From Stephanodiscus triporus (lineage: Eukaryota; Bacillariophyta; Thalassiosirophyceae; Thalassiosirales; Thalassiosiraceae): a stretch of DNA of 15,894 nt. Under the pieces are notes generated by a model, which saw nothing but the letters and a program-made list of their open reading frames with translations, searched no databases and was not told where the DNA came from. The number at the start of each line of letters is the position of its first letter. The first letter of the stretch is position 1. A program made the position numbers and the translations under genes. This document shows, one piece after another, positions 1 through 8,754 of the stretch. Where the stretch lies: NCBI GenBank assembly GCA_036939755.1, contig JALLAZ010000425.1:1-15894 (forward strand). The letters run 5' to 3'.

Positions 1-33
<33 letters not shown>
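1..33. repeat. Poly-G tract at the window edge (G30)
   Basis: Positions 4-33 are 30 consecutive G after a GGA. This could be a genuine homopolymer, since a C24 run and several shorter G/C runs occur inside genes in this window. It could also be an assembly-edge artefact. In the frame that continues into 33-125 the run would encode polyglycine. Confidence 0.9.
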
Positions 34-34
<1 letters not shown>

Positions 35-125
35 AGAACCGTCATTCTACAAGGCGTGGGAGGAGGCGCACGAAACATTTCGGAAGAAGGCGAAGACGAG
101 GGAGAGGCAGGTCATTGAGGACTAG
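3..125 (+). CDS. Possible 3' end of an unidentified gene, cut by the window start
   Basis: The frame with codons at 3, 6, 9 and so on reads polyglycine through the G run. It then gives about 30 charged residues containing FYKAWEEAHETFRKKA and ends at TAG 123-125. The tail looks like an amphipathic helix or coiled coil, and the codons look natural, which is why I list it. I do not recognise a family. It would converge with the O-fucosyltransferase gene, leaving about 150 bp between the two stops. The other two + frames stop at about the same place and look less protein-like. A donor-like GTAAGT at 136-141 lies just past the stop; no frame reaches it open, so it could only matter as a UTR splice. 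The call is weak because the fragment is short and begins in a homopolymer. Confidence 0.35.
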
Positions 126-277
126 ACTCTAGGCGGTAAGTGGGGGGTACGAAGAAATTAGCGGCCACAACACAGGCAACTGCACGAACCTCCTCAGCAC
201 GGACCCACAACCAAACGATTGCTGATCCGAGTCGAAGGGATCAATACAGTATCTATAGGAGAATGGACAATTGAATT

Positions 278-2741
278 TTAAGTGCTTGCTATTTCATCGA
301 CTCCATGGTCGATATCCCTCCAGCTAATTGGGAACTCTCGGCAGTATATGGGCTTACGAACAGGAATGTACTCCCTCATTTGCAGTACCCGCTCCTCCGG
401 CGTGAAGTACCAACTTTTCATCGTCCCGTCTATATAGCCCTCCAGCTTGTGCTTTGCTATATAGTAGCCGCGCATGCGATTGACATACCCCGACAGCGTG
501 CTCCACCACGTTCCGTAGAATACTCGCGACTTGTAGGCGACGAGCTGTTCTATCATTCCGTAGTACTTCCGAGGGAGAGAAGGCGGAAACAATTTTTCGC
601 TATCGGTGAGATAACCGTGGACGTATAGCGAATTTGCGCGAACGTGAGAAGAACGGCAAAAATCAACGATGCGCTATATACGATCTCACGTTCGTGTCCA
701 TGTCTTTGATCACGTGAAGAAAGTCATCCAAGAATACCACGTCGTAGTGCTCCTTGAAGATATTGAAGAACTCCTTGTCCCTCTCGTCGGTGGCCACGTA
801 CAGCGTAGCTCCCTCCGTCAGCTCGGGACTCAATCTGTACAGCTCGTCCGCGGGCAACCGAGTGGGGGTGTACTGGAAATCCCCCCGCCGTACGTGCACC
901 GCGTCGTATATCCCGTCGTCGCGGCTGGCGTTGTGCTTGTCATTCCTCCTCGCGTGATCCCTAACCGCCTCCACCACACGCGCCGCGGCGCAGACGATCT
1001 CGTCCACGTAGCGCAGGTGATCGCGAACGAACCGCTTGCTCCACAGGTCCTGCCTCCAATCGGCGAAGAATATGAACGCTGATGAAAAATTAGTGTTGCG
1101 TGAGTGAGTACACGCGATTCGTTCGTTTGGCAAGGCAGCGCCCCGACGAGATAAATATGTGGCGAAGTATATCTACGCATCGGTTCAATTTCGCTTACCG
1201 TAAAAGTGCGTCAACAGCCTAACCTCCGTCGGCTTGTATCTGACCATAAGATGCAGCAACTTCGATCCCTGCAGCTCCTCGTCGTATATGCAGAGATTCT
1301 CCCGATCGGCGAGCATCTCCCTCATCCTATCCGCGACGCTGGCGTTCACGGGGGTGGGATGGCCGTTGAACTCCTCGAGCGTCGGCCTAGGCCTGCCGTT
1401 CGTGCCGTTCATGATCGATATCAGCGTGTCCTCGAGCTCCGATATCGAATCAGGGTCGGTCGACTTCGGTATAGCAAGCGCGCACTTCCAAGGATCCCAC
1501 TCGGGCGTATTCCCCACATCGCGGAGGTAATCCCACAGCTCGTCGACGTGGTTTTCGACATTCATGCGGGCGTCGAAATTCGTGCGATTGCCCGGCGGGT
1601 ATTTTTTCGTATTATCCGCCCCGACGACGACGCCCCCCCCCCCCCCCCCCCCCCCCGGGAGTTCCCCCGCCATCCCCACCCTGTCCAAGAATTCTTCCAT
1701 GGATATCACCTTGAAGCCGCGATGTTCGACGGATATCGCGTCGAGGTGGAAGAAGTCGTCGAACCCGAGAGAGTCGGAGGCGTCCATGAGGTACATCCTC
1801 TGCCTTGGCGGCAACACCAACGTCCGACCCATGGCGTGCGACATGACCAACACAGTCTCCATGGCCATGCGTATGTTGTTCCATCCCCCGTGATCGGGCT
1901 CGAACGTGAGGTATCGCTCGACGTCGTCGGGCGTGCGCGGATCGCGGAGGGGGTGCATGGGACTAACGTACGACGAGTCCGTGGGTATGTCCGACCAGAA
2001 GACCATCTCGTCCACGACCCTCGGATCCGTGGGACCGCCGTGATCCTCGCAGTTCAGGTGCGCCACCGGGTGAGACTGCTTCCGTTGTTGTCGATTTTGT
2101 TGTTCCTTTCCCTCCCTTTGCGGCGGATCCGGGTCGGACCGCTCGCGTTGTTGATTCTGTTGCCGTTGTTGCTGCTGTCCGTTTTGTGGCGGCGGCGACG
2201 ATGATGACGATGGCGGTGGTTGTTGCTGCTGCTGCTTCAGTCGTTGCTGCAGTTGTCGTTGCTCTCGTTGCCAGCGCTGCTCTTGTTCCTTCTCCATCAG
2301 TTCTTCCTTCGACGGCGTCGTCTTTTTTAGATACCCCGTCTCGCTCCCGTCCCCCCCCCCCGCCCTGGCCTTGACGAATTCGTCCAGCTTCGTTTCCAGC
2401 GCGCTCTTCAACGACGACTTCGCGTGCCTCGCCGCGAGGGCGGCGGGGGGGCCGCCGCCGTCCGTCGTCATCTTAGTCGACCCGTGGGGAAGGTTGACCG
2501 AGTGAAAAGCGACGTGCATGACGCACAGGACGACGATTAATGCCGCGATGATGATGAGGGCGACGTCGGACCGACGACGGAATCCGCAGCATCGCCGACG
2601 CGACGACAGGGGCCTGTTCGTCCCGATGATCGCGGGGGTGCAGTTAGCGATCTGTGTGATTGCCTTGTGACGGGATTTCGAATTCGACGTCTTGCCATTT
2701 TCGACGTCGTCGTGGGGATGGCCGCCATCGCTCTGGGCCAT
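278..2741 (-). CDS. Golgi-type O-fucosyltransferase family protein (three exons, 739 aa)
   Basis: Exons on the minus strand are 2741-1199, 1078-690 and 565-278 (TAA). The phases join cleanly to give 739 residues. The predicted role is sugar transfer from GDP-fucose to protein acceptors in the Golgi lumen (GDP-fucose O-fucosyltransferase family). Residues 1-59 are a basic cytoplasmic tail and about 60-79 one membrane helix, giving type II topology. About 100-225 is a low-complexity stem rich in Q, P and S. The catalytic domain starts near 280: HGGWNNIRMAMET (284-296), AMGRTLVLPP (303-312), FIFFADWRQDLW (516-527), HVRRGDF (576-582, the family's H-x-R-R-G-D motif), YVATDERD (608-615) and YYGMIEQ at the start of exon 3. 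Sequons at N385, N445, N466 and N564 fit a lumenal domain. Gly363-370 is written as an uninterrupted G24 run, which is odd. Acceptor protein and exact subfamily are unknown. It diverges from FANCD2. Confidence 0.87.
566..689 (-). other. Intron 2 of the O-fucosyltransferase gene (124 bp, phase 0)
   Basis: The donor is GTGAGATC at 689 downward. The acceptor AG is at 567-566 after a pyrimidine-rich stretch. The join gives ...KDMDTN|YYGMIEQ, which restores the family's usual N-YYGM spacing. An alternative (donor GTATAT at 681, acceptor AG at 601-600) is also in phase but would insert about 15 residues before YYGM. I prefer the shorter join. Confidence 0.72.
1079..1198 (-). other. Intron 1 of the O-fucosyltransferase gene (120 bp, phase 1)
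   Basis: The donor is G|GTAAGCG at 1198 downward. The acceptor is TTTTTCATCAG, ending at 1079, with a CTAAT branch-like site at 1093-1089. The join gives THFY-A-FIFFADWRQ, matching the continuous helix expected in this family. Confidence 0.88.
1633..1656. repeat. C24 homopolymer inside a coding exon (G24 on the coding strand)
   Basis: Twenty-four consecutive C on the + strand are read as eight GGG glycine codons (residues 363-370) in the O-fucosyltransferase gene. They lie between the ELP and VVVGAD segments, a likely surface loop. Any single-base slip would frameshift the catalytic domain. The tract could also form a G-quadruplex. Confidence 0.95.
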
Positions 2742-2963
2742 GATGACGACGGAGGGGGGAATTTGTTGGGGTTTCGTTCGGGGCGGGAGGCGGACCCCCC
2801 AAATAAAAAGTTAAGAAACAATATGGCGGGAAAGTAACGGGTACCTAGGACACGGACAGACCAAAGTGGTGCGCCATTTTTTCCACAGACAATGGACGCG
2901 TAGTACTGCGTAGTTACCATAGCGAGGCAACAACAACGCGCGTACAAACAACAGGCATACACA
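2742..2963. promoter_or_regulatory. Divergent intergenic region serving two genes
   Basis: These 222 bp separate the start codons of the minus-strand O-fucosyltransferase gene and the plus-strand FANCD2 gene. Both promoters must lie here or overlap the flanking exons. I see an E2F-like site at 2825-2833 and an AT-rich patch (AAATAAAAAGTTAAG) just before it. There is no obvious TATA box at a convincing distance from either start. Confidence 0.6.
2825..2833 (-). promoter_or_regulatory. E2F-like site TTTCCCGCC upstream of FANCD2
   Basis: The minus strand reads TTTCCCGCC (plus strand GGCGGGAAA), an exact match to the E2F/DP consensus TTTSSCGC plus one more C. It lies about 130 bp before the FANCD2 start codon and about 85 bp before the O-fucosyltransferase start. 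E2F/DP factors drive S-phase genes in animals, plants and algae, which fits a replication-coupled repair gene. Function here is inferred. Confidence 0.5.
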
Positions 2964-5900
2964 ATGTCCGGCGGCGGAGGCAGCCGAAAGCGTCCGTCCC
3001 CGGGACGAGACGATGACAGCGGCGGCCGTCGTCGTCTCGGCCCCGGCGCGTCGTCGTCGGACTGGGGATTCGGCGAGGTCCTCGCGGAGTGCGGTCTCGT
3101 CGAGTTCGCCTCCCCCGCCCCCTCCCTTACCCGCCCCCCCCCCCTCCCGCCCCAAACGACGACTACGACTACGACGTCGTCGTCGTCGTCGTCGTCGTCG
3201 CTCGACGATCCCGACCGTCGTCGTCTTCGCCGACGGCTCGGCTGTCGGCTGGAATCCGGCGTGTCGTCCTCGACTCTGCGCTCGTCCTTGACGGCGCTTT
3301 TGTCGGAGATGTCGTCGAACGGCGTCGATCGGGGTAACGAGAGGGTGATCGGGGACGTGGAGGGGGTCGTGTCCGGCGGGGGCTTCTCGGGGAGGGCCGG
3401 GGGGGGGAAGGGGCCGTCGCTCAGGCGCATGCTCCTGCCGATGTACAGGGTCGGGGGGGCGTCGTCGTCGTCGTCGTGGTCGTCGTCTCGCCGCGCCGGG
3501 GGGGGCGGGGACGCCGACGCCGACGACGACGCCACGCCCTCGCGGCGGCACTTCGACCTACTATCGCAATCCCCCTCCCGGCCGGGGAGCCCCGACGACG
3601 ACGCTCGCGGCGACGATCGCGATCGTCGCCGCCGCTCAGGAGGCGGGACGAGGATCGTCGCGGAATCCTCCTCGCTGATTCGGGCATTGCTGGGGGTCGA
3701 CGCCCTCCAACCGACGTTGATCGCGGCGCTCATGAGGACGCTGACGGAGATCGCCGTCCCCTCCGTTCCCCGCGACGACGGCGACGCGGAAAACGACGAC
3801 GACGACGACGACGTGCCGCGACTCATCCTCTCGAATCTTCGATGGATCGATCACGTCGTCGATCATCCCTCCTTCGTCGGCGCGTACGTCGAGTGCCTGA
3901 CGGTGCTGTCGTCGTCGAGCGCGTCGTGCGAGGCGACCCGCGGCGCGCTCCTTGATGCGCTGGCCGCGTTGCCGGACGTCCTCGGGGATTCAATCGCCGT
4001 CCGTCGCGGCGGCGGACATGGCGACGTTGGGTCCGGGAATGACGACAGGGACGACGGGGACGTGGAGGACGGATCGTCGTACGGCGGCGACGATCCGGTC
4101 CTGTCGACGCTGCAGCACCTTCGATCGCAGGACCCGACTCTACTCGTGCCGTGCCTCGACGCGATCGGATCGTTGCCGCTGTCCGACGATCAGGTCGTCG
4201 CCGCCACGCGCGACGCGCTCGATGCGCTCGCCAACGTCGATCAGTCGGGATTGCCGGCCCTCGTTGCCTTCCTGATGACTCGATGTCCCGTCGACAGGGG
4301 CATGACGACGATGGTCGTCGAGGAGATGAGGAACCTCCCCCTCGGGGAAGGCGAGTCGTCGTGTCTCGTCGTCGAGTCCATCTCCCGTGGCTTCGCCCAC
4401 CGTGCGGACGTGACGTCGGCGTTTCTCAGGTCCGTTAGAGAGACCCCGAACGACGGACGTCATCCCCCGGCGGACGTATGGCTCCTCGCGTGCTGCGCGT
4501 ATGCGCCCCACAATCGACAGAAGGTCAAGTCCCTGTTCAAGTCGAAGGCGACTTCCGGATCCTTCACGTCGAGGATGTTGCGCGAATCCCTTTCTGGGAA
4601 CGGCGTCGCGCTGACGAGCCTGTTCGGGACGTCGCTGTGCGACCTGGCCGACGGCCTCCTGCGCGTGCAGTCGTCCTCGTCCTCCGACGGGGCCGCCGCG
4701 GGCGTGGGAGGAGGGGGGGGAGGGGCCGCGTGCGAGCTCGGGGTCACCCTGTACGAGGTCCTCTTCGAGGAATTCCGCGAGCCGATGCAGCGCCAGGAGA
4801 TCGTGGGCAGTCTGGTGACCCATGTCGGATCCGGGGTGAGCGCCAGGTCGTCGGAGGTCGACGCGGCGCTGCGCGTATTTTGCGGCATCGTCAACGGGGA
4901 TGGCGCCGTGGCGCTACGGCCGTTCACGCCGTTCCTTACGTCCATGTTGGATCACCTGCATAACATGACCCCGTCTCAGGTTCGCAGATTGTTCTTGCTG
5001 CTGTTCGCGGTGGGCGGTAGCGACGGCGAGGGAGAAGACGCCGCGCGGCCGATGGGAGGGGCGACGAGACGGACGGGAGGGGCCTGTGACGATGTGCATA
5101 TTGTAATTCGAAAACATCTCTCTCTCGCTCCTTTCGCAATGAAGCGCATTGTAAGTTTCACGGATTTGTCCTCGTCGAAGATCCATGCATATAGTTGCTG
5201 ACTCACGTTTGATATTGTATGCATCACTCGCGTATGTCTTCGACAAGGGAATCATCGGAACCGTAGCGTACGCGGTGTCGAGATCGTCGCAGCTTATAGA
5301 GGGACAAGGATCCCTTCATGGCAGCGCCGCCATCGTGACATCTCCCGTCGTTCAGGAGATTATGGATATGATCCGAAGTGCTTACAACCGTTGCAAGCTG
5401 ACTGGATTTTCTACCGGAACAGCTGGTAGTCTCAGCGCTAGAGCCCTGACAACCAGCTCGTTCGGTGTAGCCTTTTCTGATGGATCAGCCATGGCATTCC
5501 TCCTGGAAGAGTTGTGTCATGCAGTGCGTGGTGGAAAGCTGACAAAGCCTGTTCTAGATTTTATAGACGAAGTTGTCCGTGCCGATTTCGAAGACATCTT
5601 CGTTGGAGACTTTGTGGACGAGGACGATGATGATTTGCAGCGTCGGGGGACCAAGGGTGACATGCAAACGCTCGAAATGGTCCCAATGGACAGTACAGAC
5701 TTGGCTCTTTTAGATGGAACCTCCGTGAACGCAATCGCCCCCCCTGGCGAACTGCGCTTTGGCGACGGAAATGGTTCGGTGTATATCAAGATACTGCCCC
5801 TCCTTGCGTCCTATAGTCCCACCATGAGAGAATTTTGGCCGATCCAGCTTTCCCCAATGTTCCGATTAATCGCATGTTTGTCGGACGTAGATGCATTATT

Positions 5901-8241
5901 ATCGTGTCCAGTCCTCCTACCATCAGCAACATCATCCGGTATCGAGTTTGAAGATTTAGGAACATCGAAGCAGTGGGTTGTGACTGCTTCGTATTTTTTT
6001 TCTACCTGCTGGATTCGTCAGCTGATCAACTCCTTCATACTACATGCAGCTGATGAGCCAGGATCGTTACCAGACCTGCCAATGGGTCCCGTTGCTTCTT
6101 TCACATCATCGTCTCAGGAACTCGATTGCGTTGTGGTGCGAAAGGATATCGTCCTGAGGTTGAGGGCGTTGGTCGAGCTGGAAGAAGAACTTCGCTTCAC
6201 TTCGTCAAAGTGCTACGCGTTTGCGCCTCCAGGTAAGAGTCATTCTGAATGATAATTTCATGTCACCCGGCAAATGTCGACCGATCTCTAACCCGTAATG
6301 GTCACACCTGCAACTTTTGTAGGTCTCGATCTCTTGCCTCCCCCGAAAGAGCTCTTTGGAGAGGATCGCGTTACCAACGATATTGAGAATACAAACAACA
6401 AGAACTCTGATCTTGAAACCAAACAAGACAAGAAGACTCTTACGGCAGCGAAGAATCGGGCTGTCAAGTTGAAGAAGGCAAAACAGAACTACGAGCAAAA
6501 GCTCGTGAACCGAACATTTGACGCTCTACGACCCTTGGACCCACAAGTTTGCTTAGCTCTCGGCTTTGCTGCTCTAAGTGTGGTGGGATCAACAGACACG
6601 GAGAGTGGAATCTCGCAAATGCAAGCCACGACATGCGGTGATTTGGTTACAACATTGCTACTGAAACTGCTCCAGAAAGTCCTGTCTGAATCATTATGTG
6701 AGAAGAAAGGTCTGGCATACAAGGCACGTATGGAAGGAAACAAGAATGTCGCAGAGGACGGCAACGACAACCCGTACATGGCTCCAACACCTGTCGCAAA
6801 TAAGGCCAGTACTTATGAGGAAATTTCGTTGGCATGCGAGAACAACCCTTCAAAGAAGACCTTCGAATTGCTAGACATGTTTTTGAAGGGAGACGTTTTT
6901 GCTAGCATACACGAACACCTAGCAGCGATTGCCGAGCTTCGGTGTGGTGCGAATAGGAGGAACGATGATGCCGAAACCGAGAGTCGGTTGGTTGAGACGG
7001 CGCGTTGCCTTTTCAGCTGTGTCAAATCGATTGTTAGTTCCGAGTTTTTGACAAGATCGGCAATCGGTAGAACATACCTCGCATCCATTCTAACGCAAAT
7101 CAAAGATGGAGATCGAAAAAGTTACGGCTCCGAGAACAAGCGCTGCCGCTCGTCGACAGCTACGATAAACAAACTGATGGGTTTCATTGCAGATAATGTG
7201 AACGAAATTGTGACGGGAGCCTGGACTGGAGACTTGGAGTTTGCAATGGACGGAGTAAACTGCATGCAAGAGATTTTCGAATGTTCAATACGCATCTCGG
7301 CCAGCGCCGAGTCAAAGGATGAAGACTGTGATGAATCAGCTTCCAGCTTTTCGACGAAGTTATCCGCCACTGCGGACAAATTACTTCGTCAGCACTGGCC
7401 TGATGACACAAGGATGAATAAAGAAAATGTCGGACGATTGCTCTCCCTGCTTGTTAAGCACTCTCCGAATCGTATGAGAACATTGTCGCACCTTGTCTGT
7501 GATGTTCTTGCAGAGGTACCATTCTTGGACAAAGGGAAAGGTGTGACGGTGTTCCCTACTTGTTCAAAAGTGACATTTGCGAGTTTTCATTCAATAGTCC
7601 TTGAGTACATCGGGAAAGAGCTCGTCAAACTTTTCGACTCCCCTCTGGGCAAGACGAAGGATCCCAACTCTGCCTCCGCCGTGTTGGAGTCCGTGAAAGA
7701 AATGATCGGCCTTTTACAGTCGATATTCGACCTGACAAAGGAGCACGATGCAAAGAAGTCTATTCTCCTCCATCAGTTGAAATTCGGTTCTAGATTCATT
7801 GAAACGTTCGTTCTGAAGGCAATGCCATTTTGTCAGGTCCACTTTCAGCCACACCAAGATTCGATCCTCGACATTATTCGACTCCTACGGAAGTGTTCGC
7901 ACCGATTGCATCACATAATGTCGCACGGCAAGAGGGAGAAGGACGTGGGTCTCGCCAAAGAAGCGCCCAGGGCCAAGAAAGCCCTCGAGATGTTCATTCA
8001 CAAGGTCAAAATCCTGCTGAAGAAGAACTGCTGCATGACGGCGATGGGGACTAAAACTCTGAAAGAAAGAGACATCGACGGCACGACCCTCAAGGACGAG
8101 GACGAACCCAATGACCAGGACGAGGGCGAGGAGGATGAAGTAGAATCGGACGAAGATGGAGAGGAAGATGATTCGGATGGTTCCCAATCCGACGGAAGCG
8201 AAGAAAATTCAGAAGATGAATATGAAACAGATGACGATTAA
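2964..8241 (+). CDS. FANCD2: Fanconi anaemia group D2 protein, ID2 clamp subunit (three exons, 1696 aa)
   Basis: Exons are 2964-5150, 5248-6232 and 6323-8241 (TAA); the phases join without a break. FANCD2 pairs with FANCI as a DNA clamp in the nucleus that is locked on by monoubiquitination during interstrand-crosslink repair. Segments matching human FANCD2, in order: SLIRALLGVDALQP (237-250), VPRLILSNLRWIDHVVD (284-300), VGSLVTHVGSG (614-624), HNMTPSQVRRLF, then DDVHIVIRKHLS (709-720) followed across intron 1 by GIIGTVAYAV. Exon 3 carries the C-terminal helices (HRLHHIMSHGK, VKILLKKNC, LKERDIDG). K717 in VIRK is the counterpart of human K561. The last 50 or so residues are an acidic tail, as in the human protein. 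Length exceeds human (about 1450) because of Ser/Asp/Gly-rich inserts in the N-terminal third. At the reported human PIP-box region (527-534) the end residues differ (Q to S, Y to L). GSRKRPSP near the N-terminus may be a nuclear signal. Confidence 0.93.
3157..3201 (+). repeat. Triplet tract encoding a Thr run then a Ser run in FANCD2
   Basis: ACG/ACT codons pass into an uninterrupted (TCG)n stretch, giving poly-Thr then about nine Ser. It sits in an insert between the conserved N-terminal helices. Similar (TCG)n/(GAC)n stretches recur throughout 2964-4100, and reading them on the other strand or frames gives long Asp, Arg or Val runs that are not genes. Confidence 0.85.
5112..5114 (+). other. 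FANCD2: Codon for the predicted FANCD2 monoubiquitination lysine (K717)
   Basis: AAA within DDVHIVIRKHLS lines up with human DDMHLVIRK, where the last residue is K561, the site modified by FANCL/UBE2T. The VIRK core is identical. The codon is 36 bases before the end of exon 1. Confidence 0.85.
5151..5247 (+). other. FANCD2: FANCD2 intron 1 (97 bp, phase 0)
   Basis: The donor is ATT|GTAAGT and the acceptor CGACAAG|GGA. Removing it joins FAMKRI to GIIGTVAYAV, the counterpart of human FKYKLIGIIGAVTM, so both borders are fixed by homology. The acceptor has only a weak pyrimidine tract. Confidence 0.92.
6233..6322 (+). other. FANCD2: FANCD2 intron 2 (90 bp, phase 1)
   Basis: The donor is CAG|GTAAGAG, and the acceptor CAACTTTTGTAG|GTC follows a CTAAC branch-like site at 6288-6292. 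The join reads YAFAPPG-LDLLPPP and keeps the frame. Without splicing the frame stops at 6250-6252. Confidence 0.92.
8095..8238 (+). other. FANCD2: Acidic C-terminal tail of FANCD2
   Basis: About 48 residues are dominated by Asp, Glu and Ser, ending ETDDD before TAA. The vertebrate protein also ends in an acidic D/E/S tail, so this supports the chosen stop and the completeness of the gene. Confidence 0.8.
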
Positions 8242-8616
8242 AATTGCATTTCCTCAAGTCCAAGTTGGAAATCTCAATACCAATAATTGTTTACATTGTC
8301 TGATAAAAATGAGATCTTATTATTCTTATGAGCTAGAGAGAGAGGTGCCTGCTGAAATTCATTTTCACACTCCCCGTTTCTTGTGAAAGGTTAGTTCATC
8401 GTGTTTACCATTACGCACGTTGGAATCTGTAGCGCGATGTGGAACCCTTTTTTTTTTTGGCGCGGCTCCCAAACAGCACCTCCATGAGGCCGTGCCTCCA
8501 TGCTCTTCGTACCGTACCCTCGTCCTAAACAGAGCAAAAGCCAAACCGAAGAACGGCGCGAATCGAACAGCCGCCCGCACGAACACCCCTCTCGACAGTG
8601 ATCCAATAAGAGACGC
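8242..8616. promoter_or_regulatory. FANCD2-FANCI intergenic spacer (375 bp)
   Basis: The first 140 bp are AT-rich and presumably hold the FANCD2 3' UTR and polyadenylation site; I see no perfect AATAAA. The second half contains a T11 run (8448-8458) leading into an E2F-like site. No gene in either strand is convincing here. Confidence 0.6.
8456..8463 (+). promoter_or_regulatory. E2F-like site TTTGGCGC upstream of FANCI
   Basis: TTTGGCGC is an exact match to the E2F consensus TTTSSCGC. It sits at the end of a T11 run, about 150 bp before the FANCI start codon. Together with the site upstream of FANCD2 it suggests shared S-phase control. Function is inferred. Confidence 0.5.
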
Positions 8617-8721
8617 ATGTCCTCCTCCTCCTCCTCCTCGTCGTCGTCGTCGTTGTCGTCGTCGTCGTCGTCCCGGGAAGGAGCCGAGTCGCGCCCGGGG
8701 ATGACCCACCCCGCCGGCCAG

Positions 8722-8754
<33 letters not shown>

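Noticed and set aside
136..141. Splice donor GTAAGT after the left-edge coding fragment
   Set aside because: All three plus frames stop before it, so it can only be a UTR splice or chance.
126..277. A tRNA or small RNA gene in the left intergenic space
   Set aside because: No cloverleaf or A/B box pattern could be found by eye.
1206..2204. Plus-strand open frame opposite the O-fucosyltransferase exon 1
   Set aside because: It is antisense to conserved enzyme motifs, and its composition is explained by the GC-rich opposite strand.
2537..3826. Long minus-strand open frame (429 codons) across the FANCD2 5' exon and the divergent promoter
   Set aside because: It is composed of Ser/Asp/Arg/Val runs from reading (TCG)n/(GAC)n triplets on the opposite strand, with no family resemblance, while the plus strand is clearly FANCD2.
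5142..5144. Lys in FAMKRI|GIIG (K727) as the FANCD2 ubiquitination site
   Set aside because: Counting along the human sequence puts K561 in VIRK, not in the KYKLIGIIG stretch. K717 is the match.
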